A stretch of 64,000 nt of DNA from Xylocopa sonorina (GCF_050948175.1 NW_027490529.1:1-64000), one strand, 5' to 3'; counted from the stretch's first letter, positions 40,270-50,110 are shown. Program-made: numbers and translations. Notes: a model not told the origin generated them from the letters alone.

Positions 40270-43200
40270 TTAGTATTTATACGTATATACATTAGAATAG
40301 TAAACGTAAGGGTAAGTAAGGGCGGGTGACTCGATGCGTTGCTGTGCTGGTGCCTCGTGGATCTCAGGATACGCGCGATAGCGCGTTTGGCCGGTCCATC
40401 TCCGGGGCGGATACTGCGGGTCGGCTGCCTTAGCTCGGCGAAGGGGTGATTTGCCCCTGCGCTCGAATGTAGATGTTCGCAGGTAAGAAGGCTCTGCGTG
40501 CTGTGGGAGGCGTTGGGGGGTGGAAGGCGGTACGCCGGACGTTACACCTCCCCCCATCGAAAAGGAATCTTGGCGGTGCCAAGATCTCCTGACTGGTTGG
40601 TGCCCGTAGGGGCGTGCCTCGGTGGTTGCTGCGCTGCCGGTTGGCTGCCGTGGTTCCGCTGAGTTACTGCGTTCCTTGCAATAGCTAATTCGCTTCGCCT
40701 CTGGGGAGTGGCCCGTGTCGATGATGGCCGCACCTTTGCTGCTAATTGGTTTGGTACTGGCACTGCAATTGTCTCTATCACTAGCACTGATTTCATTCGC
40801 TCCTGTTACGTTCACCCTTGTCTCACTGTCAGTCTTTGTCTGTTTTATTACACTCTTACGTTTACAAGGTTTTAGTTTGTTTGAATGTACGATTTTAATT
40901 TTTCCCTTAATAGATAGTTTTACATTATTATTATTGAGAATTTCGAGGATTCTAAATGGGCCGACATACTGGGATTGGAATTTGTGTTTACAAGGTTCCC
41001 TTAATAGAAATACCCATTGTCCAACCTCGAATTTCTGTACATTTTGTTTCCTGTCGTAATAGTACTTAGCTCGCTGTTTCGCTCGGTCTAAATTTTCTTT
41101 CGCTAATTTTTGTGAATTCGTGATTTTCTGGTTTAGGTCTCGTAAGTAATCGGAGTAGGTTTCGTTCTCCGAAATGTCTTGAAACGGCGTTTCTGATGGC
41201 GTTCTAGCTATACGCCCGAAAACTAACTCGTGTGGGGTGTATAGTGTACCCTCGTGAACGCTCGTATTGTACGAAAACATGGCGTAGGGTAGCCATTTTG
41301 CCCAATCGCCACTGGTGTCGATGAAGTGCTTAAGGTATTCCGCAAGCACGTGATGCGATCTTTCGACTGAGCCGTTCGTTTGAGGATGGAATGCTGTTGA
41401 CTTGTATTGTTTTATGCGGAATTTGATTGCGATAGCTTTTATTAAAGAATTAATGAAATTAGAACCCTGATCGGTCAAGATACCTTTCGGGCATCCGAAT
41501 TTGCAAATGAAGTTGGTAATCAAGGCATCTGCAATATCGACCGCAGATGTCTGTTTTAGTGGGATCGCGACGGAAAATTTCGTTAGTAGATCTTGGATGG
41601 TAAGGATGTTCGTGAAACCTTCGGGAGTTGTAGGAAGTGGGCCCATGACGTCCATCGATATTTTATCGAATGCACATCCTGGGGTATCTGTTAGAGTTAA
41701 CGGTTGCCTTGTTTTCATCCGAACTAGTTTCTCCGTTTGACAGCTTCTACATTTGCTTATGTAATCTTGAATTTGGGCCTTCATGTTCGGCCAATAGAAT
41801 CTTTCTCTTATCCGCGAATAGGTTTTGTTGACACCTTTGTGTCCTCCTATAGGTGAGTCGTGATTTTCTCTTATAATTTGTTCCCTGTTTTGTTCAGCTG
41901 GAATGTGAATAATACCTTGACAGACGGTAATTTGCAGAGGAGTTTCATAAAACAGATCTTGCAATAACTTCTGAAGTCGCGACCACGGAATTGAATCAAG
42001 TGACGTTTGTGCTATACTTATTGTTGTAATTTGTAATTCTGAAATTACGTCGAAAAGTGAACGTAGAGATTCTATTACTAATTGAAAGTCAATTGCACGT
42101 TTCTCGTGTTCGACTACCGGTAGTTGTATCTGATAGAAGTTATCCAATTTTACTACTTTGGCTTTGGTTAGATTTATGTCTGATTTGTGCGAAAAGAATT
42201 TACCTGCCTTGTTTGTCTGGCTTGCGCCTGCATCGTACGGCTGTCCTGATTTTGTAATAAAAAGAACGGTGTTGTCGCGTCTAGTTGCGATTGTGTCTCG
42301 CGTGAATTTGAACAAAGGCTCGTATCTAACGTACTCCGTCGGTAACCTATCCGGTGTGGTACGATTTGAGTCGGGTGAAGGCGGAGGAGGAGGAGGAGGC
42401 ATTGCGGTTTTTCCTGATTTACGAGGCTTAGGATAAGGGTCGAATATGTCCTCGTCGGATGAGGACGGTTGAGTCAGAGGGCAGACTTTCACTGGGTTAC
42501 GTGACAATGCGTCTGCATTTAAATTTGTTTTACCTGTTTTATATATGATCTCGTAATCATATTCCGCAAGTTTCAATCTCCACCTCACGAGTCGGCTTGA
42601 AGGATCCTTAACAGAATTCATCCACACCAGTGGACGATGGTCTGTTACGAGTTTAAACTGATTGCCATAAATATACGGCCTGAACTGATGGACGGCATAG
42701 ATGATCGCGAGACATTCTTTTTCTATCGTTGAGTAATTCTTTTCCGCTGAATTGAGAAGTCTCGACGTGTACGCTATCGGGAGATCGCGACCTATTTGAC
42801 CCTGACTTAACACTGCGCCTATAGCATCCGCTGATGCGTCTGTCGTAATGACGAATGGAAGCTTGAAGTTAGGGTATTGTAAAATCGGCGCCTCGCAGAG
42901 CGCATCTCGCAATTTCACGAAAGCGTTTTGTTGTTCGTTTCTCCAAATGAACAAAGTGTCTTTCTTCAATAAATTTGTTAATGGTTTTGCCGTATTTGAG
43001 AAATTTGGAATGAATCGTCTGTAATATCCTGCCAGACCGAGAAATTGTTTTACTTGCTTTTGATTAGTGGGGCGCGGGAAATTCTGAACTGCGCTTATTT
43101 TTGCTGGATCGGGTTTCACGCCGCTTTCGCTTATGACGTGGCCCAAGTAATTGACTTCGCGGCGAAGGAACTCGCACTTGTCAGGCTGCAGGGATAAATT

Positions 43201-46200
43201 AGCTTCTCTGAGTTTGTTTACGAGTTTCAAGTATTTCGTGGCGTGCTCTTGAAGTGAGCTAGCGTATATCACGATGTCGTCCAAATATACAAACAGCTCG
43301 TTTCCCTGCAGGCCTGCGAGCGCGCTATCCATTAGGCGCTGGAACGTTGCGGGTGCGTTCTTCAATCCAAATGGCATTCGAGTAAACTCGAAATGCCCAT
43401 TGGGTGTTGAAAAGGCGGTTTTGTGTGCATCAGCGGGTTCCATTGGTATCTGATGAAACCCGCTGGCCAGATCGAATGTGCTGAAGTACTTAGCACTTCC
43501 GAGTTGATCTAGGATTTCGGTAATGCACGGTAACGGGTACGCGTCCGCGATCGATTTTTCGTTTAGCGCACGATAGTCTATAACGACTCTCCATCTTTTC
43601 TTTCCCTGAGAGTCCGCCTTTTTCGGGACGACCCAAAGGGGAGAGTTATACGGAGATTTGGAATTTTTAATTATGCCATTATGTAATAAAGTCTCTACTT
43701 GCTTCCGGATCTCCTCCTTGTGCGCGGGTGGGAACCGGTACTGTTTAACATTAATTGGTTTTTCGTCGACCGTTGGAATTTTGTGTGTCGTTGCCGTAGT
43801 GTGCCCCAACTTGTCACCCTCGATATAGAACAGATTCTGGCTCTTGTTGATAAGATCCATTACATGATTCTTTTCCTCTACGTTTAGATGTTCGAGCCGT
43901 AGAAGATCTATTATATTTTCGAGGCGAGACTTCGCTGGTTGAGATCGCGTGGCTTTTACGACTGACTTTGTTATTTGCGCATACGTTGGTTTTTCTTGCG
44001 CGGAAGGAGGGGATCCGTATCCGAGACACGGCATTCGATGAGACGCGAAGAATTTATGGTCACCCTTCTGGGTTTTGCCGGACCGTTCGGCGGAATTTGA
44101 ATTATGATTCGAACTTGAGTTTGAATTTGAATTGGAAATAGAATTTGACTTTGAGCTAGAATTAGAACTTGAAGTTGAATTCGAATTTGAGTTAGAATTG
44201 GAATTTGGATTTGAGATTGAATTCGAATTAGAATTTGGAACTTGCGAGAACGTTGGAAATAGCGCGAGGCTGTTTTCTATCGGATTTTCCGATGTTTCCA
44301 ACGGTTCTAACTCAATCGGGGATAGAGCGAAGTTAACCGTTTTGTCGGTGGAATTAATTATTCTCGCTATCGCTCTATCTCCGGTGACTCTAACTAACGC
44401 GTCTCCAAAATAGACGCCTGGCGCGATATTGATTCGAGGAATTATTCCCTCGTTAATGTGTGAGTTAACCACTCGAACGCTGATTCCGGTATTCATACGG
44501 GGTGGAATCGAAAATTTATCTCTACCTTTGAAAAAATTTTCGGCGATTTTCCGCGGTTCTTCCCGTGATTTCGCAGCGCGTTTTGGTTTTTGGGCGGCTT
44601 TCGACGGCTTTTTGGCTAAAGGCTCGACCGTTTCGTGGCTTTCCGAAATTACTTGTCCTGAATTAGGATTCGGTTTAATCTCCGTCGAAACGATATCGCG
44701 ACAAAATGGGATGGTTGTCCCGTGCCATCTAACTTGCTTTTTTATAAAAGAAATTTCAGCGTCCGCGCAAAAACCTGAGCCCAGAATTCCATCAGGACCC
44801 AGCGGAAAATTGTCGCTAACGACATTGAATGGAACTAAACGTCCGAATAAGATGATATTGACCGTTCCTATTGTTTTAGCTTGTCCGTTCGTTACGCCCG
44901 TAATAACTAGGGTCTCGGACGAATCTACGCGTGCCGAAGGAGATAAGGCTGATTGCTTGATGATGTTGATCTCAGCGCCTGTATCTATCGTGAATTCAGT
45001 ATTCGTTAGCAAGGTGGCTGAGGTTAACATGACGCTGGGTGTATTCGTTTTGCCCGTGAGTTTTACTGAGGCGCTGGATCGTCCTGTACGATCGTTTGTT
45101 CGTCTGTCGCGAGAGTCCTCACGTTTCGGGTGGCCTCGCGACCTGTCTCGCGGCGCGGGCGGGAGGCCATATCCGTTTCCCGACTGCCTATTACTGTTAT
45201 TGAACAGCCTCTTACGACATTCTTCTATTAAATGTCCCTGATTTTTGCAATATCTGCAATATTTGTCCTGTATTACGACCGGACGCGGATTTTCGTACGG
45301 TTGCCTACGCGCAGGGGCTTCGCGTGGGGAAGCAGGAGCGACGGTGTTCGGTATTTGTCGCGGCGGAAATCTTGAACGACAGTCCTTAGCATAGTGTCCG
45401 GTATTATTACAGATCGAACAAGTTATATCGCTGCGATTGTTTCTAACTTCGGCGCGGGGACGAGCGTTCGGTAATCGCTGACAATCTCGTTCGTAGCGTT
45501 TGTAAAGTTCGCGGGCGCGCGCGAATGCTTCTTGAGGCGAATGTATCTGGGACATTGGCATTTGATTCCGAATTTCGGGGATTAGCCCGTCGAAAAAACA
45601 ATGTAGGGTTAGCTCGTCCACGTCGGAAGGGTTTCGCGAGGCATAAGGGGACGTTCGTTCGCAATCAATTATAGCCGATCGTAAATCCTTTACCCTGCTT
45701 ATAAAATCAAGAATATGTTCATCGTATTTCATGAATATATTCGTCAGCTCCCCTCTGTAATGATCAGCGGATCGTATCGAGCCGAATGAATGGCGGAGCG
45801 TGTCAGTTAATTCAAGGACGGTATTACACGGCTCGTCCTCCAAAGCTAAATACGCTCGACCTTTTAATTTACTCCTTACTAATCGCGTAAACGTTCTTTC
45901 GCACCCATTAGGTATTAATTCGTACGCGCGTTTGCAAGCACGCGTGAACTGTAACACCGGGATATTGTGTCCGTCGAACTGTGGAACGGCCTCTAGAGCT
46001 TGTTTAAGAGAGAGTTCGTCGTGTTGATTTACGCTATCCGTGAGCGTTATTTGTGGCGGTGTCGAATTTACGCCGGGGAATTCGAGGGGTGCCGTATCGG
46101 TTCGCGAGATATTTTGAGAACGACGCAACGCGTCCAGCTCGCGGCGCATTTGTTCTAGCTGTTGCATCAAAGCTAACGTATTATCGGCGGATCGGTTACC

Positions 46201-46353
46201 TTCCATCGTATCGGAGGTTCGCGGAAGTGGCTCGGCGAGAGCGTCTTGGAAATCGATAGATCTGGCTACGGGGTGCTCCTTATCGGTTTCGTTATTCGCG
46301 GCTGTGCCTCGAGGCGGTTGGAATCGGGTCTTTACGGGTGTACGCGTCGCCAT
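40270..46353 (-). CDS. gag-pol: Gag-Pol polyprotein of Ty3/Gypsy element 1 (intact)
   Basis: A single 2027-residue frame. Gag: a short Leu/Gln/Arg helix that may form a coiled coil (56-80), a capsid-like region (about 110-300) and two CX2CX4HX4C zinc knuckles (312-325 and 366-379). Protease: DTG at 457-459, with ILG at 523-525. An Asn/Ser-rich linker spans 706-754. Reverse transcriptase: Asp961 in the FDLASGFHQ block and YLDD at 1023-1026. RNase H: D1172, E1211, D1238, D1281. Integrase: H1498/H1505/C1535/C1538 zinc module, catalytic D1568, D1628 and E1664 (35 residues between the last two), and a GPF motif at 1798-1800. No chromodomain is evident. The last 91 codons lie inside the 3' LTR. The order protease-RT-RNase H-integrase is that of Ty3/Gypsy. 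All catalytic residues checked are present. The ATG lies 76 bases beyond the LTR, shortly after the primer site. Confidence 0.95.
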   Translation of the reverse strand: MATRTPVKTRFQPPRGTAANNETDKEHPVARSIDFQDALAEPLPRTSDTMEGNRSADNTLALMQQLEQMRRELDALRRSQNISRTDTAPLEFPGVNSTPPQITLTDSVNQHDELSLKQALEAVPQFDGHNIPVLQFTRACKRAYELIPNGCERTFTRLVRSKLKGRAYLALEDEPCNTVLELTDTLRHSFGSIRSADHYRGELTNIFMKYDEHILDFISRVKDLRSAIIDCERTSPYASRNPSDVDELTLHCFFDGLIPEIRNQMPMSQIHSPQEAFARARELYKRYERDCQRLPNARPRAEVRNNRSDITCSICNNTGHYAKDCRSRFPPRQIPNTVAPASPREAPARRQPYENPRPVVIQDKYCRYCKNQGHLIEECRKRLFNNSNRQSGNGYGLPPAPRDRSRGHPKREDSRDRRTNDRTGRSSASVKLTGKTNTPSVMLTSATLLTNTEFTIDTGAEINIIKQSALSPSARVDSSETLVITGVTNGQAKTIGTVNIILFGRLVPFNVVSDNFPLGPDGILGSGFCADAEISFIKKQVRWHGTTIPFCRDIVSTEIKPNPNSGQVISESHETVEPLAKKPSKAAQKPKRAAKSREEPRKIAENFFKGRDKFSIPPRMNTGISVRVVNSHINEGIIPRINIAPGVYFGDALVRVTGDRAIARIINSTDKTVNFALSPIELEPLETSENPIENSLALFPTFSQVPNSNSNSISNPNSNSNSNSNSTSSSNSSSKSNSISNSNSNSSSNHNSNSAERSGKTQKGDHKFFASHRMPCLGYGSPPSAQEKPTYAQITKSVVKATRSQPAKSRLENIIDLLRLEHLNVEEKNHVMDLINKSQNLFYIEGDKLGHTTATTHKIPTVDEKPINVKQYRFPPAHKEEIRKQVETLLHNGIIKNSKSPYNSPLWVVPKKADSQGKKRWRVVIDYRALNEKSIADAYPLPCITEILDQLGSAKYFSTFDLASGFHQIPMEPADAHKTAFSTPNGHFEFTRMPFGLKNAPATFQRLMDSALAGLQGNELFVYLDDIVIYASSLQEHATKYLKLVNKLREANLSLQPDKCEFLRREVNYLGHVISESGVKPDPAKISAVQNFPRPTNQKQVKQFLGLAGYYRRFIPNFSNTAKPLTNLLKKDTLFIWRNEQQNAFVKLRDALCEAPILQYPNFKLPFVITTDASADAIGAVLSQGQIGRDLPIAYTSRLLNSAEKNYSTIEKECLAIIYAVHQFRPYIYGNQFKLVTDHRPLVWMNSVKDPSSRLVRWRLKLAEYDYEIIYKTGKTNLNADALSRNPVKVCPLTQPSSSDEDIFDPYPKPRKSGKTAMPPPPPPPSPDSNRTTPDRLPTEYVRYEPLFKFTRDTIATRRDNTVLFITKSGQPYDAGASQTNKAGKFFSHKSDINLTKAKVVKLDNFYQIQLPVVEHEKRAIDFQLVIESLRSLFDVISELQITTISIAQTSLDSIPWSRLQKLLQDLFYETPLQITVCQGIIHIPAEQNREQIIRENHDSPIGGHKGVNKTYSRIRERFYWPNMKAQIQDYISKCRSCQTEKLVRMKTRQPLTLTDTPGCAFDKISMDVMGPLPTTPEGFTNILTIQDLLTKFSVAIPLKQTSAVDIADALITNFICKFGCPKGILTDQGSNFINSLIKAIAIKFRIKQYKSTAFHPQTNGSVERSHHVLAEYLKHFIDTSGDWAKWLPYAMFSYNTSVHEGTLYTPHELVFGRIARTPSETPFQDISENETYSDYLRDLNQKITNSQKLAKENLDRAKQRAKYYYDRKQNVQKFEVGQWVFLLREPCKHKFQSQYVGPFRILEILNNNNVKLSIKGKIKIVHSNKLKPCKRKSVIKQTKTDSETRVNVTGANEISASDRDNCSASTKPISSKGAAIIDTGHSPEAKRISYCKERSNSAEPRQPTGSAATTEARPYGHQPVRRSWHRQDSFSMGGGVTSGVPPSTPQRLPQHAEPSYLRTSTFERRGKSPLRRAKAADPQYPPRRWTGQTRYRAYPEIHEAPAQQRIESPALTYPYVYYSNVYTYKY
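40274..40281 (-). promoter_or_regulatory. TATA-like box in element 1 3' LTR
   Basis: The minus strand reads TATAAATA, 266 bases into the LTR. It overlaps the last codons and the stop of gag-pol. Its promoter function is inferred from position and sequence only. Element 1 has no second copy because its 5' LTR lacks this part. Confidence 0.45.
40547..40557 (-). other. Polypurine tract of element 1
   Basis: ATGGGGGGAGG on the minus strand directly precedes the LTR terminus TGTAACG. This is the usual place for the plus-strand primer of LTR retrotransposons. The frame reads through it. Confidence 0.85.
44092..44235 (-). repeat. Asn/Ser low-complexity segment coding region, element 1
   Basis: About 48 codons, nearly all Asn or Ser, between the protease and reverse transcriptase domains. 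The DNA is a degenerate run of AAT and TCN codons. It is probably a flexible linker. Confidence 0.85.
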
Positions 46354-46402
46354 AATTGGTCACGTTCTCGATCAAGCAGAAGTTCTAGCGAAAACGCGAA
46401 GC

Positions 46403-46421
46403 AATCCCACCGCTGTCACCA
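46403..46421 (-). other. Primer-binding site of element 1 (probably tRNA-Leu)
   Basis: The minus strand reads TGGTGACAGCGGTGGGATT, seven bases after the LTR end. It begins with TGG, the complement of a tRNA CCA end, and from memory it fits the 3' end of a tRNA-Leu with at most about one mismatch. The mdg3/micropia type of insect Gypsy element uses this primer class. The tRNA identity is not verified. Confidence 0.6.
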
Positions 46422-46428
46422 GAATTCG

Positions 46429-47214
46429 TGTCACGTCCGGGACCGGGAGAATTTCCGAAGTTGCCCGCGACGGCACGTTGCAGAAATCGCGGAGCCGAGC
46501 ACTATATTGTGATGGGCACCGTGGTTCCTTTTATGGGACGCTACCGGTAAAAATACCCGAGGACGCGATATAACAAGATTCGACTAACCTTTCGCTGTCT
46601 TCACACCTCGTTGATTCAGTAATTACGTTCCAGGTACAGCTGCTGTCGAGGATCGCCGTCTGGTATAGCTGCGGCGTAGGGTCGGCGTTGCGGAAACGTC
46701 AGAGGAACGAGTACCCAACGGCGTTGTCCGGAACTGTGAAGTGGAGCCGCAGAGCTCGCCGAATCCGGGGAAGACTGGATTTGAACCGAGGTGGCAGCAA
46801 CGACGACGGAGTGGCAGGCTGAATACGCTGGATCGGCGTAGTCGCGCACTAAACGACGTAGAAAGTTCTTTCTACCAGCACGACGCGTTTTCTTATTAGC
46901 GGAGCGACACATCCACGATGAACTTCTCCTAACTGGATTCAAATTGGATAAGCGGCGGTCCGCTCTATCCGCATCGGTCCAGCAGAACGAAGAACGATCG
47001 GTTACTTCGAGTAGTCCGTACCTGTAGTCCACACAGTTAAGCGGCGGTCCGCTCTAACTATGTAGAGTTCCAAGTAACGATACTAAATCAAAGTATGGAA
47101 GTGATTGTGTATACGCGAGAACCGAAGGTGATCGCGTGGAAATAGAAATGAAATAGAAATTTAAATGTAAAATAACAATAAAGATATATTCTGTATAAAA
47201 AACCTATGCTATAC
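46429..47214 (-). repeat. Element 1 5' LTR, truncated to its last 786 bp
   Basis: Matches 39016-39801 base for base at the ends checked; the offset is 7413. After 47214 the LTR sequence stops and element 2 begins with TGTAACG. The missing 745 bp include the promoter-side part with the TATA-like box. Both LTR hairpins are retained (46946-46970 and 47035-47059). Confidence 0.95.
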
Positions 47215-47479
47215 TGTAACGTCCGGCGTACCGCCTTCCACCCCCCAACGCCTCCCACAGCACGCAGAGCCTTCTTACCTGCGAACATCTACATTCGAGC
47301 GCAGGGGCAAATCACCCCTTCGCCGAGCTAAGGCAGCCGACCCGCAGTATCCGCCCCGGAGATGGACCGGCCAAACGCGCTATCGCGCGTATCCTGAGAT
47401 CCACGAGGCACCAGCACAGCAACGCATCGAGTCACCCGCCCTTACTTACCCTTACGTTTACTATTCTAATGTATATACG

Positions 47480-47487
47480 TATAAATA
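47480..47487 (+). promoter_or_regulatory. TATA-like box in element 2 5' LTR
   Basis: TATAAATA lies 266 bases into the LTR. If used, transcription would start near 47510, giving a short U3 and a long R-U5 leader of about 1.2 kb. The assignment rests on sequence and position only. Confidence 0.45.
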
Positions 47488-47646
47488 CTAAAATCCTATT
47501 TCTAAGTACACGACACACACATTGTAACACGAACAACACACACGCATATAATTCTAAGTTCAATATGTATTTTCTAGTTCCTAAGTTGCGATGCGCGCCC
47601 GCGCGCAATCGACGCTCGCGGCTCACGCGTAACGAGAGCCGCTCCC

Positions 47647-47714
47647 ACTCCGATCGGCCGCCCCACCGCGTGGCCGCCCTACTCCGACCGTCCGCCCCAC
47701 CGCGAGGGCCCAGC
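47647..47714 (+). repeat. 34-bp imperfect tandem repeat in LTR
   Basis: Two GC-rich units start at 47647 and 47681; both begin ACTCCGA and share CCGCCCCACCGCG. The same structure occurs in the other complete LTRs. It may be a regulatory site cluster. Confidence 0.65.
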
Positions 47715-48114
47715 GACTCGCGCGCCACGCGACCCGAGGAGGTCTCGAGCACGCGAGCAAGAGCACATTCTAGTTCCGACTTCGATTCGACTCAGACCTC
47801 TCTCTGGGACTCGACCCGAGTACCCGATACTTCTAGTTTAACTTATGGCTTAGTGCCTTTCCATCACCTCTTCGAGGTGTCTTCTAATTCTATTTCAAGT
47901 TCCATTTCGATTTCTAGTTAAGTTCTATTTCGACTAAGTTTAGTTTAGGGAAGTAAAGTGTATAGCATAGGTTTTTTATACAGAATATATCTTTATTGTT
48001 ATTTTACATTTAAATTTCTATTTCATTTCTATTTCCACGCGATCACCTTCGGTTCTCGCGTATACACAATCACTTCCATACTTTGATTTAGTATCGTTAC
48101 TTGGAACTCTACAT

Positions 48115-48139
48115 AGTTAGAGCGGACCGCCGCTTAACT
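48115..48139 (+). other. LTR hairpin A, element 2 5' LTR
   Basis: Arms AGTTA/TAACT and AGCGG/CCGCT, with one bulged G and an ACCG loop. Outward extension with C-G, A-T and G-T pairs is possible to about 48109-48146. It would lie in the transcribed leader if the TATA-like box is used. Confidence 0.6.
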
Positions 48140-48203
48140 GTGTGGACTACAGGTACGGACTACTCGAAGTAACCGATCGTTCTTCGTTCTGCTGGACCGA
48201 TGC

Positions 48204-48228
48204 GGATAGAGCGGACCGCCGCTTATCC
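48204..48228 (+). other. LTR hairpin B, element 2 5' LTR
   Basis: Arms GGATA/TATCC and AGCGG/CCGCT, with the same bulged G and ACCG loop as hairpin A 89 bases upstream. Two of the five outer pairs differ between A and B, and both changes keep pairing. Confidence 0.6.
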
Positions 48229-48752
48229 AATTTGAATCCAGTTAGGAGAAGTTCATCGTGGATGTGTCGCTCCGCTAATAAGAAAACGCGTCGTGCTGGT
48301 AGAAAGAACTTTCTACGTCGTTTAGTGCGCGACTACGCCGATCCAGCGTATTCAGCCTGCCACTCCGTCGTCGTTGCTGCCACCTCGGTTCAAATCCAGT
48401 CTTCCCCGGATTCGGCGAGCTCTGCGGCTCCACTTCACAGTTCCGGACAACGCCGTTGGGTACTCGTTCCTCTGACGTTTCCGCAACGCCGACCCTACGC
48501 CGCAGCTATACCAGACGGCGATCCTCGACAGCAGCTGTACCTGGAACGTAATTACTGAATCAACGAGGTGTGAAGACAGCGAAAGGTTAGTCGAATCTTG
48601 TTATATCGCGTCCTCGGGTATTTTTACCGGTAGCGTCCCATAAAAGGAACCACGGTGCCCATCACAATATAGTGCTCGGCTCCGCGATTTCTGCAACGTG
48701 CCGTCGCGGGCAACTTCGGAAATTCTCCCGGTCCCGGACGTGACACGAATTC

Positions 48753-48771
48753 TGGTGACAGCGGTGGGATT
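48753..48771 (+). other. Primer-binding site of element 2 (probably tRNA-Leu)
   Basis: TGGTGACAGCGGTGGGATT, seven bases after the 5' LTR, identical to the element 1 site. Confidence 0.6.
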
Positions 48772-48820
48772 GCTTCGCGTTTTCGCTAGAACTTCTGCTT
48801 GATCGAGAACGTGACCAATT

Positions 48821-50110
48821 ATGGCGACGCGTACACCCGTAAAGACCCGATTCCAACCGCCTCGAGGCACAGCCGCGAATAACGAAACCGATAAGGAGCA
48901 CCCCGTAGCCAGATCTATCGATTTCCAAGACGCTCTCGCCGAGCCACTTCCGCGAACCTCCGATACGATGGAAGGTAACCGATCCGCCGATAATACGTTA
49001 GCTTTGATGCAACAGCTAGAACAAATGCGCCGCGAGCTGGACGCGTTGCGTCGTTCTCAAAATATCTCGCGAACCGATACGGCACCCCTCGAATTCCCCG
49101 GCGTAAATTCGACACCGCCACAAATAACGCTCACGGATAGCGTAAATCAACACGACGAACTCTCTCTTAAACAAGCTCTAGAGGCCGTTCCACAGTTCGA
49201 CGGACACAATATCCCGGTGTTACAGTTCACGCGTGCTTGCAAACGCGCGTACGAATTAATACCTAATGGGTGCGAAAGAACGTTTACGCGATTAGTAAGG
49301 AGTAAATTAAAAGGTCGAGCGTATTTAGCTTTGGAGGACGAGCCGTGTAATACCGTCCTTGAATTAACTGACACGCTCCGCCATTCATTCGGCTCGATAC
49401 GATCCGCTGATCATTACAGAGGGGAGCTGACGAATATATTCATGAAATACGATGAACATATTCTTGATTTTATAAGCAGGGTAAAGGATTTACGATCGGC
49501 TATAATTGATTGCGAACGAACGTCCCCTTATGCCTCGCGAAACCCTTCCGACGTGGACGAGCTAACCCTACATTGTTTTTTCGACGGGCTAATCCCCGAA
49601 ATTCGGAATCAAATGCCAATGTCCCAGATACATTCGCCTCAAGAAGCATTCGCGCGCGCCCGCGAACTTTACAAACGCTACGAACGAGATTGTCAGCGAT
49701 TACCGAACGCTCGTCCCCGCGCCGAAGTTAGAAACAATCGCAGCGATATAACTTGTTCGATCTGTAATAATACCGGACACTATGCTAAGGACTGTCGTTC
49801 AAGATTTCCGCCGCGACAAATACCGAACACCGTCGCTCCTGCTTCCCCACGCGAAGCCCCTGCGCGTAGGCAACCGTACGAAAATCCGCGTCCGGTCGTA
49901 ATACAGGACAAATATTGCAGATATTGCAAAAATCAGGGACATTTAATAGAAGAATGTCGTAAGAGGCTGTTCAATAACAGTAATAGGCAGTCGGGAAACG
50001 GATATGGCCTCCCGCCGCGCCGCGAGACAGGTCGCGAGGCCACCCGAAACGTGAGGACTCTCGCGACAGACGAACAAACGATCGTACAGGACGATCCAGC
50101 GCCTCAGTAA
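48821..50110 (+). pseudogene. gag: Gag part of element 2, frame ends early after a one-base deletion
   Basis: 429 codons. Residues 1-399 are the same as in element 1 and hold the N-terminal helix, the capsid-like region and both CX2CX4HX4C zinc knuckles (312-325 and 366-379). One C is missing from a CCC run near 50015, so the last 30 residues come from a wrong frame and translation stops before the protease. A Gag-only product is therefore still possible. The ATG is the same as in element 1. I see no clear slippery heptamer that would reconnect it to the pol frame. A sequencing or assembly error in the C run remains an alternative. Confidence 0.9.

Larger units (their letters stand above)
39016..40546 (-). 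repeat. Element 1 3' LTR, complete, 1531 bp
   Basis: On the minus strand it begins TGTAACGTCCGG directly after the polypurine tract and ends CCGGACGTGACA at 39016. It looks identical to the LTRs of element 2, and translated stretches in all copies agree residue for residue. It carries the gag-pol stop codon (40270-40272), a TATA-like box and two hairpins. 1531 bp is long for an insect Ty3/Gypsy LTR. Confidence 0.95.
39016..47214 (-). mobile_element. Ty3/Gypsy LTR retrotransposon, element 1 (5' LTR truncated)
   Basis: Read on the minus strand: truncated 5' LTR (47214-46429), spacer, primer-binding site, an intact gag-pol frame, polypurine tract, and a full 3' LTR (40546-39016). The internal region is 5882 bp. 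The first 745 bp of the 5' LTR are missing, and the cut edge is fused to the first base of element 2. The left end lies in satellite DNA (GCATA before TGTCACG). There is no env-like frame. The LTR termini TGTAACGTCCGG and CCGGACGTGACA form inverted ends with one mismatch, as expected for integrase substrates. The coding part is complete, but transcription from its own 5' LTR is unlikely. Confidence 0.95.
47215..48745 (+). repeat. Element 2 5' LTR, complete, 1531 bp
   Basis: Starts TGTAACGTCCGG and ends CCGGACGTGACA. Corresponds to 54627-56157 at an offset of 7412 with no difference noticed. It contains a TATA-like box, a GC-rich stretch with a 34-bp imperfect tandem repeat, and two related hairpins. 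I found no convincing sense-strand AATAAA. Open frames of 150 and 138 codons inside it resemble no known protein. Confidence 0.95.

Noticed and set aside
44429..45241. 270-codon frame antisense to the protease region (and its counterpart at 49971-50744)
   Set aside because: It lies wholly opposite the well-supported gag-pol frame; I treat it as a shadow.
47088..47288. Minus-strand frame spanning the LTR-LTR fusion
   Set aside because: Short, made by the rearrangement, and without a recognisable product.
47469..48558. 150- and 138-codon frames inside the LTR, present in complete LTR copies
   Set aside because: They resemble no known protein, and their identity merely follows from the LTR copies being identical.
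50016..50110. Programmed -1 frameshift site rejoining gag and pol in element 2
   Set aside because: The overlap contains GAACAAACG, but it does not fit the X XXY YYZ pattern in the gag frame, and element 1 shows that the undivided frame is the original state.
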